A stretch of 64,000 bases of DNA from Armatimonadota bacterium (GCA_025360125.1 JANYCU010000051.1:82018-146017); one strand, 5' to 3'. Numbered from the stretch's first letter, positions 54,355 to 63,897 are shown. Notes: a model not told the origin generated them from the sequence alone. Made by a program: numbers and translations.

Positions 54355-54419
54355 GGTCGCCTTGATATTCACTTCGAACCTGATTAACAACAAAAAGGCG
54401 ACCACGGTTGTTACAACCG
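54355..54419 (-). promoter_or_regulatory. Promoter with adjacent palindrome upstream of the mutarotase-like gene
   Basis: On the minus strand, TTGTTA (54390-54385) and TATCAA (54367-54362) are 17 bp apart. CGGTTGTTACAACCG (54405-54419, 7-bp arms) lies just upstream of the -35. A 9-bp inverted repeat (GGTCGCCTT 54355-54363 / AAGGCGACC 54395-54403) brackets the promoter. The palindrome may be an operator; the rest of the 286-bp gap shows nothing else. Confidence 0.45.
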
Positions 54420-54481
54420 CTTCATACCGAGTCTCAAGAATTTTGAATCCTGTAGTCTGGCGGCCTAGCTGTCTAAAAACA

Positions 54482-57400
54482 CTACTTAAGTCGCCACTGA
54501 TAGTTCAGCCGAGCGTTCCAGTCATTCTTGCCCGCGAGCGTGTTGTTAGTATTTCTCAACCAACCTTGGTTGCCAACGGAAAGGCTGAACACTTGGTTCG
54601 CCGACGGCTTCTGATCGAACGACAGACCAAACCGAACGTAAGAATTGACGCCCGTGGTACTTTCGTTCTGCTCGATGCCATAAAACATTCCGAGAGGTGA
54701 ACCCGAAGCATTGAACAATGAAAGGTTCATACCCGCAGTTCGTCGTGTCGTCTTCAAGGCGTCGTCAATCATTTCGTCAAACTGACCGCCGATCACAAAA
54801 TTCTTATTGCCAGTAAAGTCTGCTCGCCAGATGTTTCTCCGCTGGGCCAAAGGCAGCGTGCCAAGCACGATGTTCGGATTTACAGGACCTTCTGGGTTGG
54901 TCTGAATCTGATTCGTAACAACGATTCCTTTCGTTGGCTTCCAAGTCAATTGGTAATCTCGAATCGCAAATTCCTTGCCATCTGGCATGATCCGCTGCTT
55001 ATAAGTAGCCGATGCCGACAATGGAGCCTTATCCGATGGATCAGTCTTGATTCTGAATGTTCGATCCACGGCTCGTTTGCCTTGCTGATCAACTTGTCCA
55101 CGATATTGGAATCCTACGCCGTACTTGCCCAAATGCGACTCGAACGAAGAAGCAATGTCTTCCTTCAACCACCGACTCTTGTCCGATGCCATATAAGTAT
55201 TGATAGCAAACTTGCTGCCTTCTAAAAAGCCCAATCGGAAAGGTTTATTCGTGGCGAGAGACAAACTCGAAAAGGCTTGAGTTCGCCCTAGTTGGTCGTC
55301 CCACGTGTTCGACAAGTTCGAGTATCCGAAAGTCGTTCCGTTTACATCACCACCTGTGACCGGAGCCAGTGGCTGACCAGGGACAAAATTGTTCATGTTC
55401 TGGCCGATTCCAAACCCGGTGTTCGAGAAGCCAGAAGTCTCACCAGTCATTTGGCGAACATAACCGTAGGTCATTCGGACCCCCTTACCAAAGTCGTACC
55501 ACATGCCGACGTTCTTCTTCTTCTCGTCGTGATCGTTTCCAGGTCGATTGATGCTGACATCCGAAACGCTTAACCCAGCATTCTTCGCGATCTTTCGACT
55601 GATCGTGTTCGTATTGCTATCTTCCTTCGTCCCGTCGCTATAATCCGTCTTTGTTTGTTCGGTTCGGAACGACGTATTCTTGTCAAGCTGCGCTTCAACC
55701 GCCATCGTCGTCTTATTGCTGTTTGGTGAAGTGTTTGAACCGCCGTGATCTTGCTTTTCGCTCACCATCGAAAACGATGAAGTCCCAAATTTCTGGTTGA
55801 TCGACATCCGCTCAAGCGAATTCGCCAACAAGGTACTGTTTGAGGTTCGGTTAACTAGTCCAGTCTTGGTGTATCCAAATTGCGTATTCTTGCCAACCAG
55901 CATGTCAAGGCAAAGCTGCTCGTTTTCGCGGAATTCAGTCGAGATTTGGTTATACGCGCTTGAATGCGAATAATCCATCTTCAGGTTCTTTAAAGCAGAA
56001 AACTTTACTCGAGCATCAGTCTGATTAAAGCCCATGAGTGAGGCAAGGTATCCCTTTTCTGGGTCCTCGATCTGACCAGCGGCGGAAAATCCTTTCCCAA
56101 CGTTGCGTGAATTATAATAAGCCTCGATACCCGTTCCCATGAACGAAATCTTCTTTCGGTCCATTTGATCGGATCCAACATTGGCAGTAAGGAAGCTCGC
56201 GTCGAGCACCCCTTTCTTACCCATGTTGTAATTCATGCCAATATCAGTTCGGCTCAAGCCAATAACTGAGCCAAGCACTCGTTGCTCGAATCCCATCAAG
56301 TTCGTAACTTCAGTAAACGATGATCCGAGGTCCAGCTTGCGAATGTTGAACTTCAGACCCTTGCCAACATAATCCAGCGTGTTATTCGTGCCTTCCCCTT
56401 TCGCGCCTTTCAAGTCAGTACTTGAAATCTTCAACGTGCTCGATTTACTCGGAGCCATGCTGAGGGTTTTATTCTCCCGAGTAATGCCAGAAGAACGGGC
56501 GAACAACGGGCGCTCTTGGCCAGCATTTGCCGCAACGCCATACATCTGAGCAATTGAGTTGATCGTGCCGTCAGTTTCTACCGGGTTCAACGATCCAAAT
56601 CGGTTGAAATTCTTATCCACACCAATCGAAGATGTGTCAAGACTCCAGGTCTTGCCTTTGATTCCTATCTGGCGCTTCGAGATATCTCCATTGTCATCGC
56701 CAACCTTGCTTTGAGCAAACATCAGGTTCGAACCATTGCCAATAATTCCCTTCGTCAAGGCAAAGTTTTGGCGCTTGATGCCCGATTCAAGACCAAACGT
56801 AGCTCGGTCAGATTCAAATCGATTAAATCCTTTGTCAACACCTTGTGTTCCATACTCAAATCCAAACTTTGCAGAGTCAAAACCAAGTTTCGTTTGATGG
56901 ATGGAAAGTGATTTCTCGATGTCTTGGATCGTTGTGGTGCTATATGTCATTGCTCCGAACGATGACTTCAATGAAGCAACGTCCGACGACTTACGAATCG
57001 CTTGAGAGTGAGACTGCTGTTGCCAATCGGCCACGCCCAAATCCTTAAATCGTGAAAATCCTCGATCGATTTCCGTCGAGTTGTGGGCGAACGACAATCC
57101 ACCATTATTCATGGCATAAGAAGAAGCCTTGATTGACTTGGATCCATCGCTAACCGACTTCTGGTTGGCCGAAAAATTGAGTCCGCCGAGATCAAGATCG
57201 GTAATACCCATGCCTTGTCGCTTCAAGCCCTTTTCCCGAGCAAATGCGGCGACCTGGTCGTCCTTGTATCCCGCATCCTTCACCGCACTAAATCCAGTGA
57301 AGTTCTTGCTGATATCTTGGATGTCGGCCGTAAATTTTGACTTTCCGCCAAGCGCAAAGTTAAATGCCTGCACGAGGAATGAAGAATTACCAGTCTCGGT

Positions 57401-58033
57401 CGAAGCCTGGCCAGCTTTGGCCGAATTGTCAAAATTCAAACTGTTTTGAACGTTTTCCTGCAAGCGATTGCCCGTGAAATAGGCTCCGCTGAGTCCCATT
57501 CCAGTACTTCCAAAATTGTTCTTCGTTCCCCACAAATTGGAGCGCAAAATCTTGCCGTCTTCACTTCGCTCTGTTTGACCAATACCAAATCGCAGACTCA
57601 ACCCACCCGGCAACAAATCAAACTTAGGCAATGGGAGTCCCGAAAATGCCGAGCCCGAGTTGACCGCTGGTTTAGGATCGTATCGGTATTGAACCGAAAG
57701 CCCGTCACCATCGCGATAAGCACGAGAAACGTAAACTACACCAACCGCGTAATCGATGCTGTAATCAGTTCCGGCCTTGAGCCGAACTCCATTCAGAAAA
57801 ACGAGTTCACTACTCTTAATAACATTGCCGAATCGGAGCGGTGCGCCACTTCCACCGAGAGTCAATCGAACCAAGTCCATCGCCGGAGTTCCGCCTAAAA
57901 TAAGCGTGCCCGAATCGGTCTTGAGATCGTCCGAATTGGTAACCAATGGGAGTATTTGGGCATAAGCGGAAGAAGCCACTAACACAGGCAGTGCTAGAGT
58001 AGCTCGTCGTATGATCTTCCGTGCATTTTTCAT
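54482..58033 (-). CDS. Giant exported beta-rich protein with ~75-residue repeats
   Basis: This 1183-aa exported protein has a signal peptide (ATLALPVLVASSAYAQ) and an N-terminal unit FLNGVRLKAGTDYSIDYAVG, a pattern also seen in SprA-like outer-membrane proteins. A long series of amphipathic beta segments ends LNYQWRLK. A degenerate motif (D-K/R-x-F-x-R-F) recurs about every 75 residues: ISKNFTGF (241), IDRGFSRF (322), VDKGFNRF (399), VDKNFNRF (472), with weaker forms near 570 and 646. Overall it resembles a large outer-membrane barrel. Specific function is unknown. Confidence 0.7.
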   Translation of the reverse strand: MKNARKIIRRATLALPVLVASSAYAQILPLVTNSDDLKTDSGTLILGGTPAMDLVRLTLGGSGAPLRFGNVIKSSELVFLNGVRLKAGTDYSIDYAVGVVYVSRAYRDGDGLSVQYRYDPKPAVNSGSAFSGLPLPKFDLLPGGLSLRFGIGQTERSEDGKILRSNLWGTKNNFGSTGMGLSGAYFTGNRLQENVQNSLNFDNSAKAGQASTETGNSSFLVQAFNFALGGKSKFTADIQDISKNFTGFSAVKDAGYKDDQVAAFAREKGLKRQGMGITDLDLGGLNFSANQKSVSDGSKSIKASSYAMNNGGLSFAHNSTEIDRGFSRFKDLGVADWQQQSHSQAIRKSSDVASLKSSFGAMTYSTTTIQDIEKSLSIHQTKLGFDSAKFGFEYGTQGVDKGFNRFESDRATFGLESGIKRQNFALTKGIIGNGSNLMFAQSKVGDDNGDISKRQIGIKGKTWSLDTSSIGVDKNFNRFGSLNPVETDGTINSIAQMYGVAANAGQERPLFARSSGITRENKTLSMAPSKSSTLKISSTDLKGAKGEGTNNTLDYVGKGLKFNIRKLDLGSSFTEVTNLMGFEQRVLGSVIGLSRTDIGMNYNMGKKGVLDASFLTANVGSDQMDRKKISFMGTGIEAYYNSRNVGKGFSAAGQIEDPEKGYLASLMGFNQTDARVKFSALKNLKMDYSHSSAYNQISTEFRENEQLCLDMLVGKNTQFGYTKTGLVNRTSNSTLLANSLERMSINQKFGTSSFSMVSEKQDHGGSNTSPNSNKTTMAVEAQLDKNTSFRTEQTKTDYSDGTKEDSNTNTISRKIAKNAGLSVSDVSINRPGNDHDEKKKNVGMWYDFGKGVRMTYGYVRQMTGETSGFSNTGFGIGQNMNNFVPGQPLAPVTGGDVNGTTFGYSNLSNTWDDQLGRTQAFSSLSLATNKPFRLGFLEGSKFAINTYMASDKSRWLKEDIASSFESHLGKYGVGFQYRGQVDQQGKRAVDRTFRIKTDPSDKAPLSASATYKQRIMPDGKEFAIRDYQLTWKPTKGIVVTNQIQTNPEGPVNPNIVLGTLPLAQRRNIWRADFTGNKNFVIGGQFDEMIDDALKTTRRTAGMNLSLFNASGSPLGMFYGIEQNESTTGVNSYVRFGLSFDQKPSANQVFSLSVGNQGWLRNTNNTLAGKNDWNARLNYQWRLK

Positions 58034-58138
58034 CTGGACGTCTCCAAGATGAGATAAATCCCAACTACATATCTATTGTAGCCTAGAATTGCCCCCTCAA
58101 TAGGTATAACGCCCGGAATCCTACTAGGTTTCCCTGAA

Positions 58139-58399
58139 ATGAATAATTCCTCCAAGATTTTTAGCGTTTCGTATGGAATTTTCTATGTGGAGGGAGCGGA
58201 AGTATATCCGTTTGGAATTAGCAAGATGGCAAAAGACGGAATGGTTTACTTAATGCTGACGCTCGAAGAAGCGACGGATCTCTTTTTCCGATGCCTTCGA
58301 AGCCCAGAGGAAGACAACCCGATGTCTGAATTGGTCCTCAGTAAAGTCGCTCGTGCCCTCGCCGAAGCCAGCGAAGACGACTTGAGAATGTCGGCGTAA
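58139..58399 (+). CDS. Hypothetical small protein
   Basis: An 86-aa protein of unknown family. It is acidic near the end (EASEDDLRMSA) and has an alternating beta start (FSVSYGIFYVEGAEVYPFG) followed by a helix (TLEEATDLFFRCLRSPEED). No signal or membrane segment is evident. It is divergent from the giant exported gene with a gap of 105 bp. The ribosome site before the ATG is poor, so the start is uncertain. Confidence 0.5.
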   Translation: MNNSSKIFSVSYGIFYVEGAEVYPFGISKMAKDGMVYLMLTLEEATDLFFRCLRSPEEDNPMSELVLSKVARALAEASEDDLRMSA

Positions 58400-58517
58400 A
58401 CCGCCAAATTCCATTCTCCCAGAAGCAGTAACTTTCCATATCAAGGCAATGGCTCTCAGAAAGTCGCCTGATTGGGAGCCCGGGCGTCCCGCCCGGATTC
58501 ACCCATCAACCAGATAC

Positions 58518-59336
58518 TCATTGGCAAAACGATCTCATCCGTCCGATCCTCTCCGAATCCGTACCCAACTGAACTTCCAACATCTCGACGGCCTTGGCAA
58601 AGTGCAGTTTTGCCTCATCGGCTCTTCCAAGCGCCAAGAGGATTTCGCCCAACTCTTCGTAAACATACCCACTCGCTTGCGGTCCATCAAGCTCGGATTG
58701 AATTTCGAACGCATCGTCCAACTGCCCAAGCGCCCGCAAACACCGTCCAACGCACCATTTCGCAATCCGAATCTGGCCCGCATTGCCATACTTCTCCCTC
58801 TGCGCCAAAGCATCTCGAAAACAGCCCAACGCCTCATCAAACTTGTCCACACCAAAATAAGCCCAGCCCATGTTGTTCAGCAAAGTTCCTTGCCAACGCT
58901 GCGCCCAAGGATTCGCAGAATTCCGGGCAACCTCCAAGGCCTGTATGTGGATCCGATGCGAGGACTCGGCGTCAGCATCAATCGCCAACATATGCAAGGC
59001 GTCAACTTTCAAGTCATCCGCCTCGCTCTCAACCGCCAACTCAAAAAATGGAATCCCCTTCGTCAACTCCTTCCCCGTTCGAAACGCCCGGCCCCGCTCA
59101 AGCTCAAAACATGCCTTTGCTCGCGGACCCGCCACCATCGCCTCATCCCATTTCTCGTCAAGCAACCGATGACAAGCCAGGCAATCGCGCCGAAGGCTAA
59201 GCGTCCGCGCAATCTGGGCCCAAACTTCCAATTCTTCGTCATAACTCAACCCACCCCGTGTCAATAGATCGCGAAAAATGATTTCGCTCGCCGCCGGGTC
59301 GTCAAAATTCCAATGCTCGCGTACGTCAATTGGCAT
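58518..59336 (-). CDS. Tetratricopeptide-repeat protein
   Basis: The 272-aa protein consists of helical TPR-like units, clearest at residues 150-265: NNMGWAYFGVDKFDEALGCF, CLRALGQLDDAFEIQ, LGEILLALGRADEAKLHFAK. No enzymatic domain, signal or membrane helix was seen. It is likely a cytoplasmic scaffold. Long open frames also exist on the opposite strand, but their sequence (Pro/Ser/Arg-rich) looks antisense. The TPR pattern makes this strand the real one. Confidence 0.8.
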   Translation of the reverse strand: MPIDVREHWNFDDPAASEIIFRDLLTRGGLSYDEELEVWAQIARTLSLRRDCLACHRLLDEKWDEAMVAGPRAKACFELERGRAFRTGKELTKGIPFFELAVESEADDLKVDALHMLAIDADAESSHRIHIQALEVARNSANPWAQRWQGTLLNNMGWAYFGVDKFDEALGCFRDALAQREKYGNAGQIRIAKWCVGRCLRALGQLDDAFEIQSELDGPQASGYVYEELGEILLALGRADEAKLHFAKAVEMLEVQLGTDSERIGRMRSFCQ

Positions 59337-59940
59337 GGTGGAGTAACGATATTTTACTATTTTAGTCGGTCAGATTAGAGGCTCATTGCCGAGACAAAGA
59401 CCTGAAATTTGAGGCAGTTTTTATAACGACTAAAAATTCTGACGAGGCAGTCGGAGCATAACCGTCCCGGTTGTGTAGAATCGAAACAATAGAATTCCGC
59501 ATTGTCCGACTGCAGTCGACCGTGAAGGCAGAGCTTTGGTGACGCCACAACTCTTGGCATATCAAAGAGTTCCGGAGGCCCAAAGGGTCGGTAGTATGTC
59601 AGCCCAGCTCGCACGAGCGTTCGCGCGCTTTCGCGCAAAAGCTCCGAAGGGCTGGGGAGAAATCGTAACTTGTCCCTTCCACGGACGCTCCTCCTTACTT
59701 TGAATTCGACAAGCCATGAGAGCGTCCCCCCTTTAGTTCGACGAAGCTACATCCAAACGACTAAGTACTTACTTCCGACGGTACAAAACATGCGAACGTA
59801 AATGTTCCCAAAAAAAAACAAGAAATCACATGGCCCCTTTCTTGTATGAATCTCTGCCCTCCGCTCTCCACGCTACGCACTTTGCACTCCGCATAGAAAT
59901 GCCCTGAAGAGTCACGATTCGAGTTACCGACAATATTGCT
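59337..59940. other. Gene-free region with a REP-like element
   Basis: No gene is supported. It holds REP-like copy 3 (59575-59658), a nine-A run at 59812-59820, and a simple segment with repeated CTCTCC/GCACT-type words (59850-59890). It separates divergent genes and must contain the promoter of the histidine kinase gene, but no clear -35/-10 pair was found. Confidence 0.5.
59575..59658. repeat. REP-like dispersed element, copy 3
   Basis: GGCCCAAAGGGTCGGTAGTA then TGTCAGCCCAG match copy 1 exactly. The apical part is longer (GCGAAAGCGCG-type palindromes, 59610-59640), and the end is GGGCTGGGGAGA. Confidence 0.8.
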
Positions 59941-61428
59941 GTGCCGGATAAGACTGCAGCATTAAACATTTGGGACCTTTTCGATATCCCAACCATCGAA
60001 GAGGGCGGCGTCGAGGCCTATCTCAAAACTATCCTCCTGCGATGCGCAGGCTGGTTTGAGTCCAATGCCGCCTCCGTTTTCGTTGCCGAAGCCGATGGAA
60101 TCATCCGCTGTCAAGCATCCATCGGCACCTCTATTTCCCGGACCGCCACCATCACCGAAGGCAAAGGCATCGCCGGAAGCGCCCTCCACCACGGCGTCGC
60201 GATGATCGTCGATGATCCTAAAGACAATCCACTCCTAGCAAATCACATACAAGAAAGGCGAGGCGACATTGGCAGCGCAATGGTCATTCCGCTGATCTCA
60301 AGCGGACGCAAACTCGGCGTCCTCAACCTGGCCAGAAACGTCTCCGACAAGCCGTTCAACGAACAAGACCTCGCCAAAGCCAACACCCTTGCGTCAAACA
60401 TTTCCCTCGCAGTTGCCAACTGGCAAATGATCGGCGAAATCAAGTCCGCGCACGATCAAATCACCACGGTTTTCAACTTGCTCAACGTCGCCGTCCTCGC
60501 CATCGAGAACCACGAGATTAAACAACGGAATCCCGAAGCAGATCGCTTGCTCGGCCGATTCCCTTACGAAACTATCTTGATGAATCTCCCCGCATCATTT
60601 GCCCAAGGAGTCAACGAAGCCATCGTAAAGGCCGAAACGGGTGAAAGTTTCAAAGGACAAAAACAGTCCGAAAACGTAACCTGGACGATCAGTTCCTCAC
60701 CCCTTCCAAACGGAGGCATCCTGCTCATGGTAGAGGATATTTCAAGCACCGTATCAGCCACCCAAGAGCTTTCTCGCGTACGCCGCCTGGCCGAAATTGG
60801 ACAAATGACCGCCGCCATCGCTCACGAAATCCGAAACCCACTAACCGGAATCCGTAGCGCCGCCCAGATGATCGCCCACGCTCCCGAACAAACCGACGAA
60901 CTCGCAAAGATGATCGACGACGAAGCAATCAAACTGAGCGATTTATGCGACCAATTTCTCGAGTTTGCCAAGCCCGCCGAACCCGTTTTTAGCACCGGAG
61001 ACCTCAATGTCATCGCCGAGCGGCTTGCCGCTGTTCACGCCCACGAATTCGAAGAAGCCGAAGTCCAACTCACAGTCGAAGGCGCGCAACACACCCTCGT
61101 CAACATGGACAAAAACCAGGTCGAACAAGTCATGCGCAACCTCCTCATTAACGCACTCCAAGCGACATCCAAAGGAGGAACCGTCAACATTCGCATATTC
61201 GAAAATGGATTTGAAGTCAGCGATACGGGCGTGGGGATGAGCGAAGAAATTCTCAGCCAGCTATTCATGCCATTTTTCACCACCAAGGCAAAAGGCACCG
61301 GGCTCGGCCTAAGCAATTGCCGAAAAATCATCGAAGCCCACGGCGGAAAGATCGAAGTGACCTCAATTCCAACAAGAGGCTCTAGGTTTTGGGTTCAATT
61401 TGCCGACCATTTAAGAGTAGCTGCATGA
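59941..61428 (+). CDS. GAF/PAS sensor histidine kinase (NtrB/AtoS type)
   Basis: The 495-aa cytosolic kinase has a GAF domain (about 20-160, GKGIAGSALHHG), a PAS-like domain (about 170-270) and a HisKA domain. The phospho-acceptor is H295 in AAIAHEIRNPLTGIRS. The ATPase domain has N-box NLLINALQAT, G1 VSDTGVGM and G2 GTGLGLSNC. No membrane helices, so it senses an internal signal. Start is GTG. Its stop overlaps the regulator gene by ATGA, forming a two-component pair. Confidence 0.93.
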   Translation: MPDKTAALNIWDLFDIPTIEEGGVEAYLKTILLRCAGWFESNAASVFVAEADGIIRCQASIGTSISRTATITEGKGIAGSALHHGVAMIVDDPKDNPLLANHIQERRGDIGSAMVIPLISSGRKLGVLNLARNVSDKPFNEQDLAKANTLASNISLAVANWQMIGEIKSAHDQITTVFNLLNVAVLAIENHEIKQRNPEADRLLGRFPYETILMNLPASFAQGVNEAIVKAETGESFKGQKQSENVTWTISSSPLPNGGILLMVEDISSTVSATQELSRVRRLAEIGQMTAAIAHEIRNPLTGIRSAAQMIAHAPEQTDELAKMIDDEAIKLSDLCDQFLEFAKPAEPVFSTGDLNVIAERLAAVHAHEFEEAEVQLTVEGAQHTLVNMDKNQVEQVMRNLLINALQATSKGGTVNIRIFENGFEVSDTGVGMSEEILSQLFMPFFTTKAKGTGLGLSNCRKIIEAHGGKIEVTSIPTRGSRFWVQFADHLRVAA

Positions 61429-62609
61429 GTACGAATTCAAAATTGTTAATCGTGGATGACGAGTCGAACATTCGCCGCATCCTGCAAATGGCCTTCGAGA
61501 AAGTCGGACATACCGTTTCCGTCGCCGAAGATGCCCACAATGCCCTGCAGTTGCTCGACCAAACGCCCTTCGATTTGGTCATCACCGACGTCACCATGCC
61601 CGGCATGAACGGGTACGAACTTCAAAAACTGATCAGCGACAAGTTCCCCGATTTGCCCGTCATCATCATGACCGCCTACGGGACAATTCCCCAAGCCGTC
61701 GCCGCGATTCGCCACGGCGCCTACGAATACGTCACAAAGCCCTTCGATCTCGACCAACTTAAGAAAATTGTTGCCGCAGCCCTTGATGGACATTCGGTCG
61801 CACCGAAAAAGAAAGCCAAAGCAGGCAAATTCGATCTCGGCGGAGATCCATTCCTCGCCGTTTCTCCGGCAATGAAATCGGTCCTCGAAACCGTTCGCCA
61901 AGTCGCTGACTCAAAAGCAACCATCATGATCGGTGGAGAAAGTGGCGTCGGAAAAGAAGTCGTCTCCCAAGCGATCCACGCTTTGTCTTCTCGCGCCAAG
62001 AAGCCATTTGTTGCCGTGAGCTGCGCAGCACTGCCCGACACCTTGCTTGAAAGTGAGTTATTTGGTTACGAAAAGGGAGCCTTTACGGGTGCCAACGGAT
62101 CAAAAATAGGACGATTTGAAGCCGCCAACGAAGGAACGCTATTCCTCGATGAAATCGGCGAAATTCCACATTTGGTCCAGGTCAAACTACTCCGCGTCCT
62201 CCAAGAGCGCGAGATCGAGCGACTGGGTAGCACCAAACCAACCAAAATCGATGTTCGACTCATCACCGCGACTCACCGAGACCTTCGCGCCGCCGTTGAT
62301 GCTGGCGCTTTCCGTCTCGATTTGCTGTACCGACTTCAGGTCGTCGAAATCCAAATTCCTGCCCTTCGAGAGCGCATCGAAGACATCGTGCCCCTCGCCG
62401 ACCTCTTCATGACCAAATATGCCGCCGAAAACGACCGTGCGCCACTTGCCATCGGACCAACGGCAGTATCTTCACTTCACGCCTACTCATGGCCGGGCAA
62501 CGTGCGAGAACTTGAGAACACAATCGAAAGAGCAATGGTCCTCGCTCCTAGCAGCGCAACCGAATTGGAAGTAAAACTCCTTCCAGAACGAATCCAAAAG
62601 GCAGCGTAG
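61425..62609 (+). CDS. NtrC-type sigma54 response regulator lacking a DNA-binding domain
   Basis: The 394-aa protein has a receiver domain (D55 in LVITDVTMPGMNG, KPF near 105). The AAA+ sigma54-interaction domain carries Walker A GESGVGKE (171-178), GAFTGA (218-223), Walker B TLFLDEIGE (238-246) and the R-finger region FRLDLLYRL. It ends at LLPERIQKAA, where family members usually continue with a ~60-residue Fis-type HTH. No HTH remnant follows. It may activate sigma54-RNA polymerase from solution, as FlgR and chlamydial CtcC do. Confidence 0.93.
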   Translation: MSTNSKLLIVDDESNIRRILQMAFEKVGHTVSVAEDAHNALQLLDQTPFDLVITDVTMPGMNGYELQKLISDKFPDLPVIIMTAYGTIPQAVAAIRHGAYEYVTKPFDLDQLKKIVAAALDGHSVAPKKKAKAGKFDLGGDPFLAVSPAMKSVLETVRQVADSKATIMIGGESGVGKEVVSQAIHALSSRAKKPFVAVSCAALPDTLLESELFGYEKGAFTGANGSKIGRFEAANEGTLFLDEIGEIPHLVQVKLLRVLQEREIERLGSTKPTKIDVRLITATHRDLRAAVDAGAFRLDLLYRLQVVEIQIPALRERIEDIVPLADLFMTKYAAENDRAPLAIGPTAVSSLHAYSWPGNVRELENTIERAMVLAPSSATELEVKLLPERIQKAA

Positions 62610-62685
62610 CGGCGGGGCAACGTACTCGGATGTATGCCAAAATCTGTTGGATAGAAACTAGCCACGCTCCTTCCTAGGGGAAGGT

Positions 62686-62735
62686 GTCACGCTCGTCATT
62701 CTAAAATATTATTGGTCAATGATGACGAGCGTGAC
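62686..62735. repeat. Perfect 14-bp inverted repeat next to the DUF559 gene
   Basis: GTCACGCTCGTCAT (62686-62699) is perfectly complementary to ATGACGAGCGTGAC (62722-62735), with a 22-nt A/T-rich loop. Flanking GGGGAAGG and GGAAGGGG add near-symmetry. No T-run follows, so a terminator is doubtful. It could be a small palindromic mobile element. Confidence 0.8.
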
Positions 62736-62752
62736 GGAAGGGGTGGGATGGA

Positions 62753-63196
62753 ATGTCGTCAACCGCTCGCCGCTTTATGAGTGGTAGCCTTCGTCTCATG
62801 CCAGATCATGAGAAGCAACCCGAATATTTGATAAAGTTCGCTCGGCAGAATCGGCAAAATCTCTCGCTTCCTGAGCGTCTTCTTTGGAGGAGATTAAAGC
62901 AACCGGCAAACACGGAATTATCGATTAATCGTCAACTCCCGGTTCTAGGCGAATACATTCTTGACTACTTCTACAAGGACCTCCAACTGGCAATTGAGAT
63001 CGATAGTCGAGCCTGGCACGATGGAAGAGAGGAGGACGACGACATTAGGCAAAGGGCCATTTAGTCCACCGGAATTGCCTTTGTTCGGATTACCGCGAGA
63101 TGGATTTTGCGGGATCCTGATGAGGCAGCCGAGTTTGTGTTGATGGTTTGTCGCGGCGAAATAAAGTTAGAGGATGTTGATCCGAGACTTCGGTAG
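62753..63196 (+). pseudogene. DUF559 (Vsr-like endonuclease fold) gene with an in-frame stop
   Basis: The reading frame encodes a DUF559 protein: LSLPERLLWRRLKQ, YILDYFYKDLQLAIEIDSRA with WHDGREEDDDIRQRAI, then TAG at 63062-63064. The same frame continues as STGIAFVRITARWILRDPDE and stops at 63196. The TAG replaces the position usually held by a charged residue and could be a G-to-T change from GAG. The start is possibly the ATG at 62798. Either the gene is inactivated or the amber codon is read through; a sequencing error is also possible. Confidence 0.75.
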
Positions 63197-63370
63197 TAAG
63201 TCGACCACCCCCTCCGATTCGCCTATGGCCCGCTCATCGACTCCCCCAAGGGCGTAGCGTGGTCAGTTCCCCTGCTTGAAACAGCAAATGTTGACCAAGC
63301 TTCAGAATAAAGGCTTAACTCAGATTTGAGCCAATCGTCATATAATGAATTGACCTCTTACCCTACAGCC

Positions 63371-63736
63371 ATGAACAAAATGAAGACGATCGACAAGATC
63401 GGAATTCTCATACGCTTTCTGGGAATCCTAGGTCTTTTCTGGTTGATTAGGGACAAGCAAATCAGCTTCGTTAATTTTGCCGTCTCGACTTTAATTTATG
63501 CTGCCTTGGCTTGCGTTCTTGTACTAGTATCCAAAAAGATTTCCCCTGGAATGCGCTATTGGATCAATTCAGTTACTACTGCAACAATGTTGACCTGGTT
63601 CAATTATATAACCTCCGCAAAATTGAAATGGGATTTATTAGTCATCCTCATTTTCGTTTGTGCTGGAATAGAGTGGAAAATGCAGCGAAACAGACCAAAA
63701 CCAGAACCTAACATTCCATCTGAACTCATTGGTTGA
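63371..63736 (+). CDS. Hypothetical small membrane protein
   Basis: This protein of 121 aa has about four hydrophobic helices (IGILIRFLGILGLFWLI, FAVSTLIYAALACVLVLVS, VTTATMLTWFNYI, LLVILIFVCAGIEW) and a proline-rich basic tail. No family was recognised. The frame is open to a TTG at 63326, but the ATG at 63371 is more likely, and a second ATG lies nine bases on. Local DNA is more A/T-rich than average. It stands alone. Confidence 0.55.
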   Translation: MNKMKTIDKIGILIRFLGILGLFWLIRDKQISFVNFAVSTLIYAALACVLVLVSKKISPGMRYWINSVTTATMLTWFNYITSAKLKWDLLVILIFVCAGIEWKMQRNRPKPEPNIPSELIG

Positions 63737-63897
63737 ACCCTCAATCTCCTAGCTCGCCCTCGCCATATCCTCGCCCACGCCATTTCTAGCTCGCCGCCAA
63801 GCCAAATTACCTCTTTTTAAAAGAGAGGTCGGTGAGCGATTTCGATTGAATTAATCGAAACAGAGAGCGAACCGGGAGAGTACGTCCCAACTCTAAA

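Noticed and set aside
58449..59267. Long plus-strand ORFs opposite the TPR gene
   Set aside because: Rich in Pro/Ser/Arg with no recognisable motif, whereas the minus strand encodes obvious TPR units.
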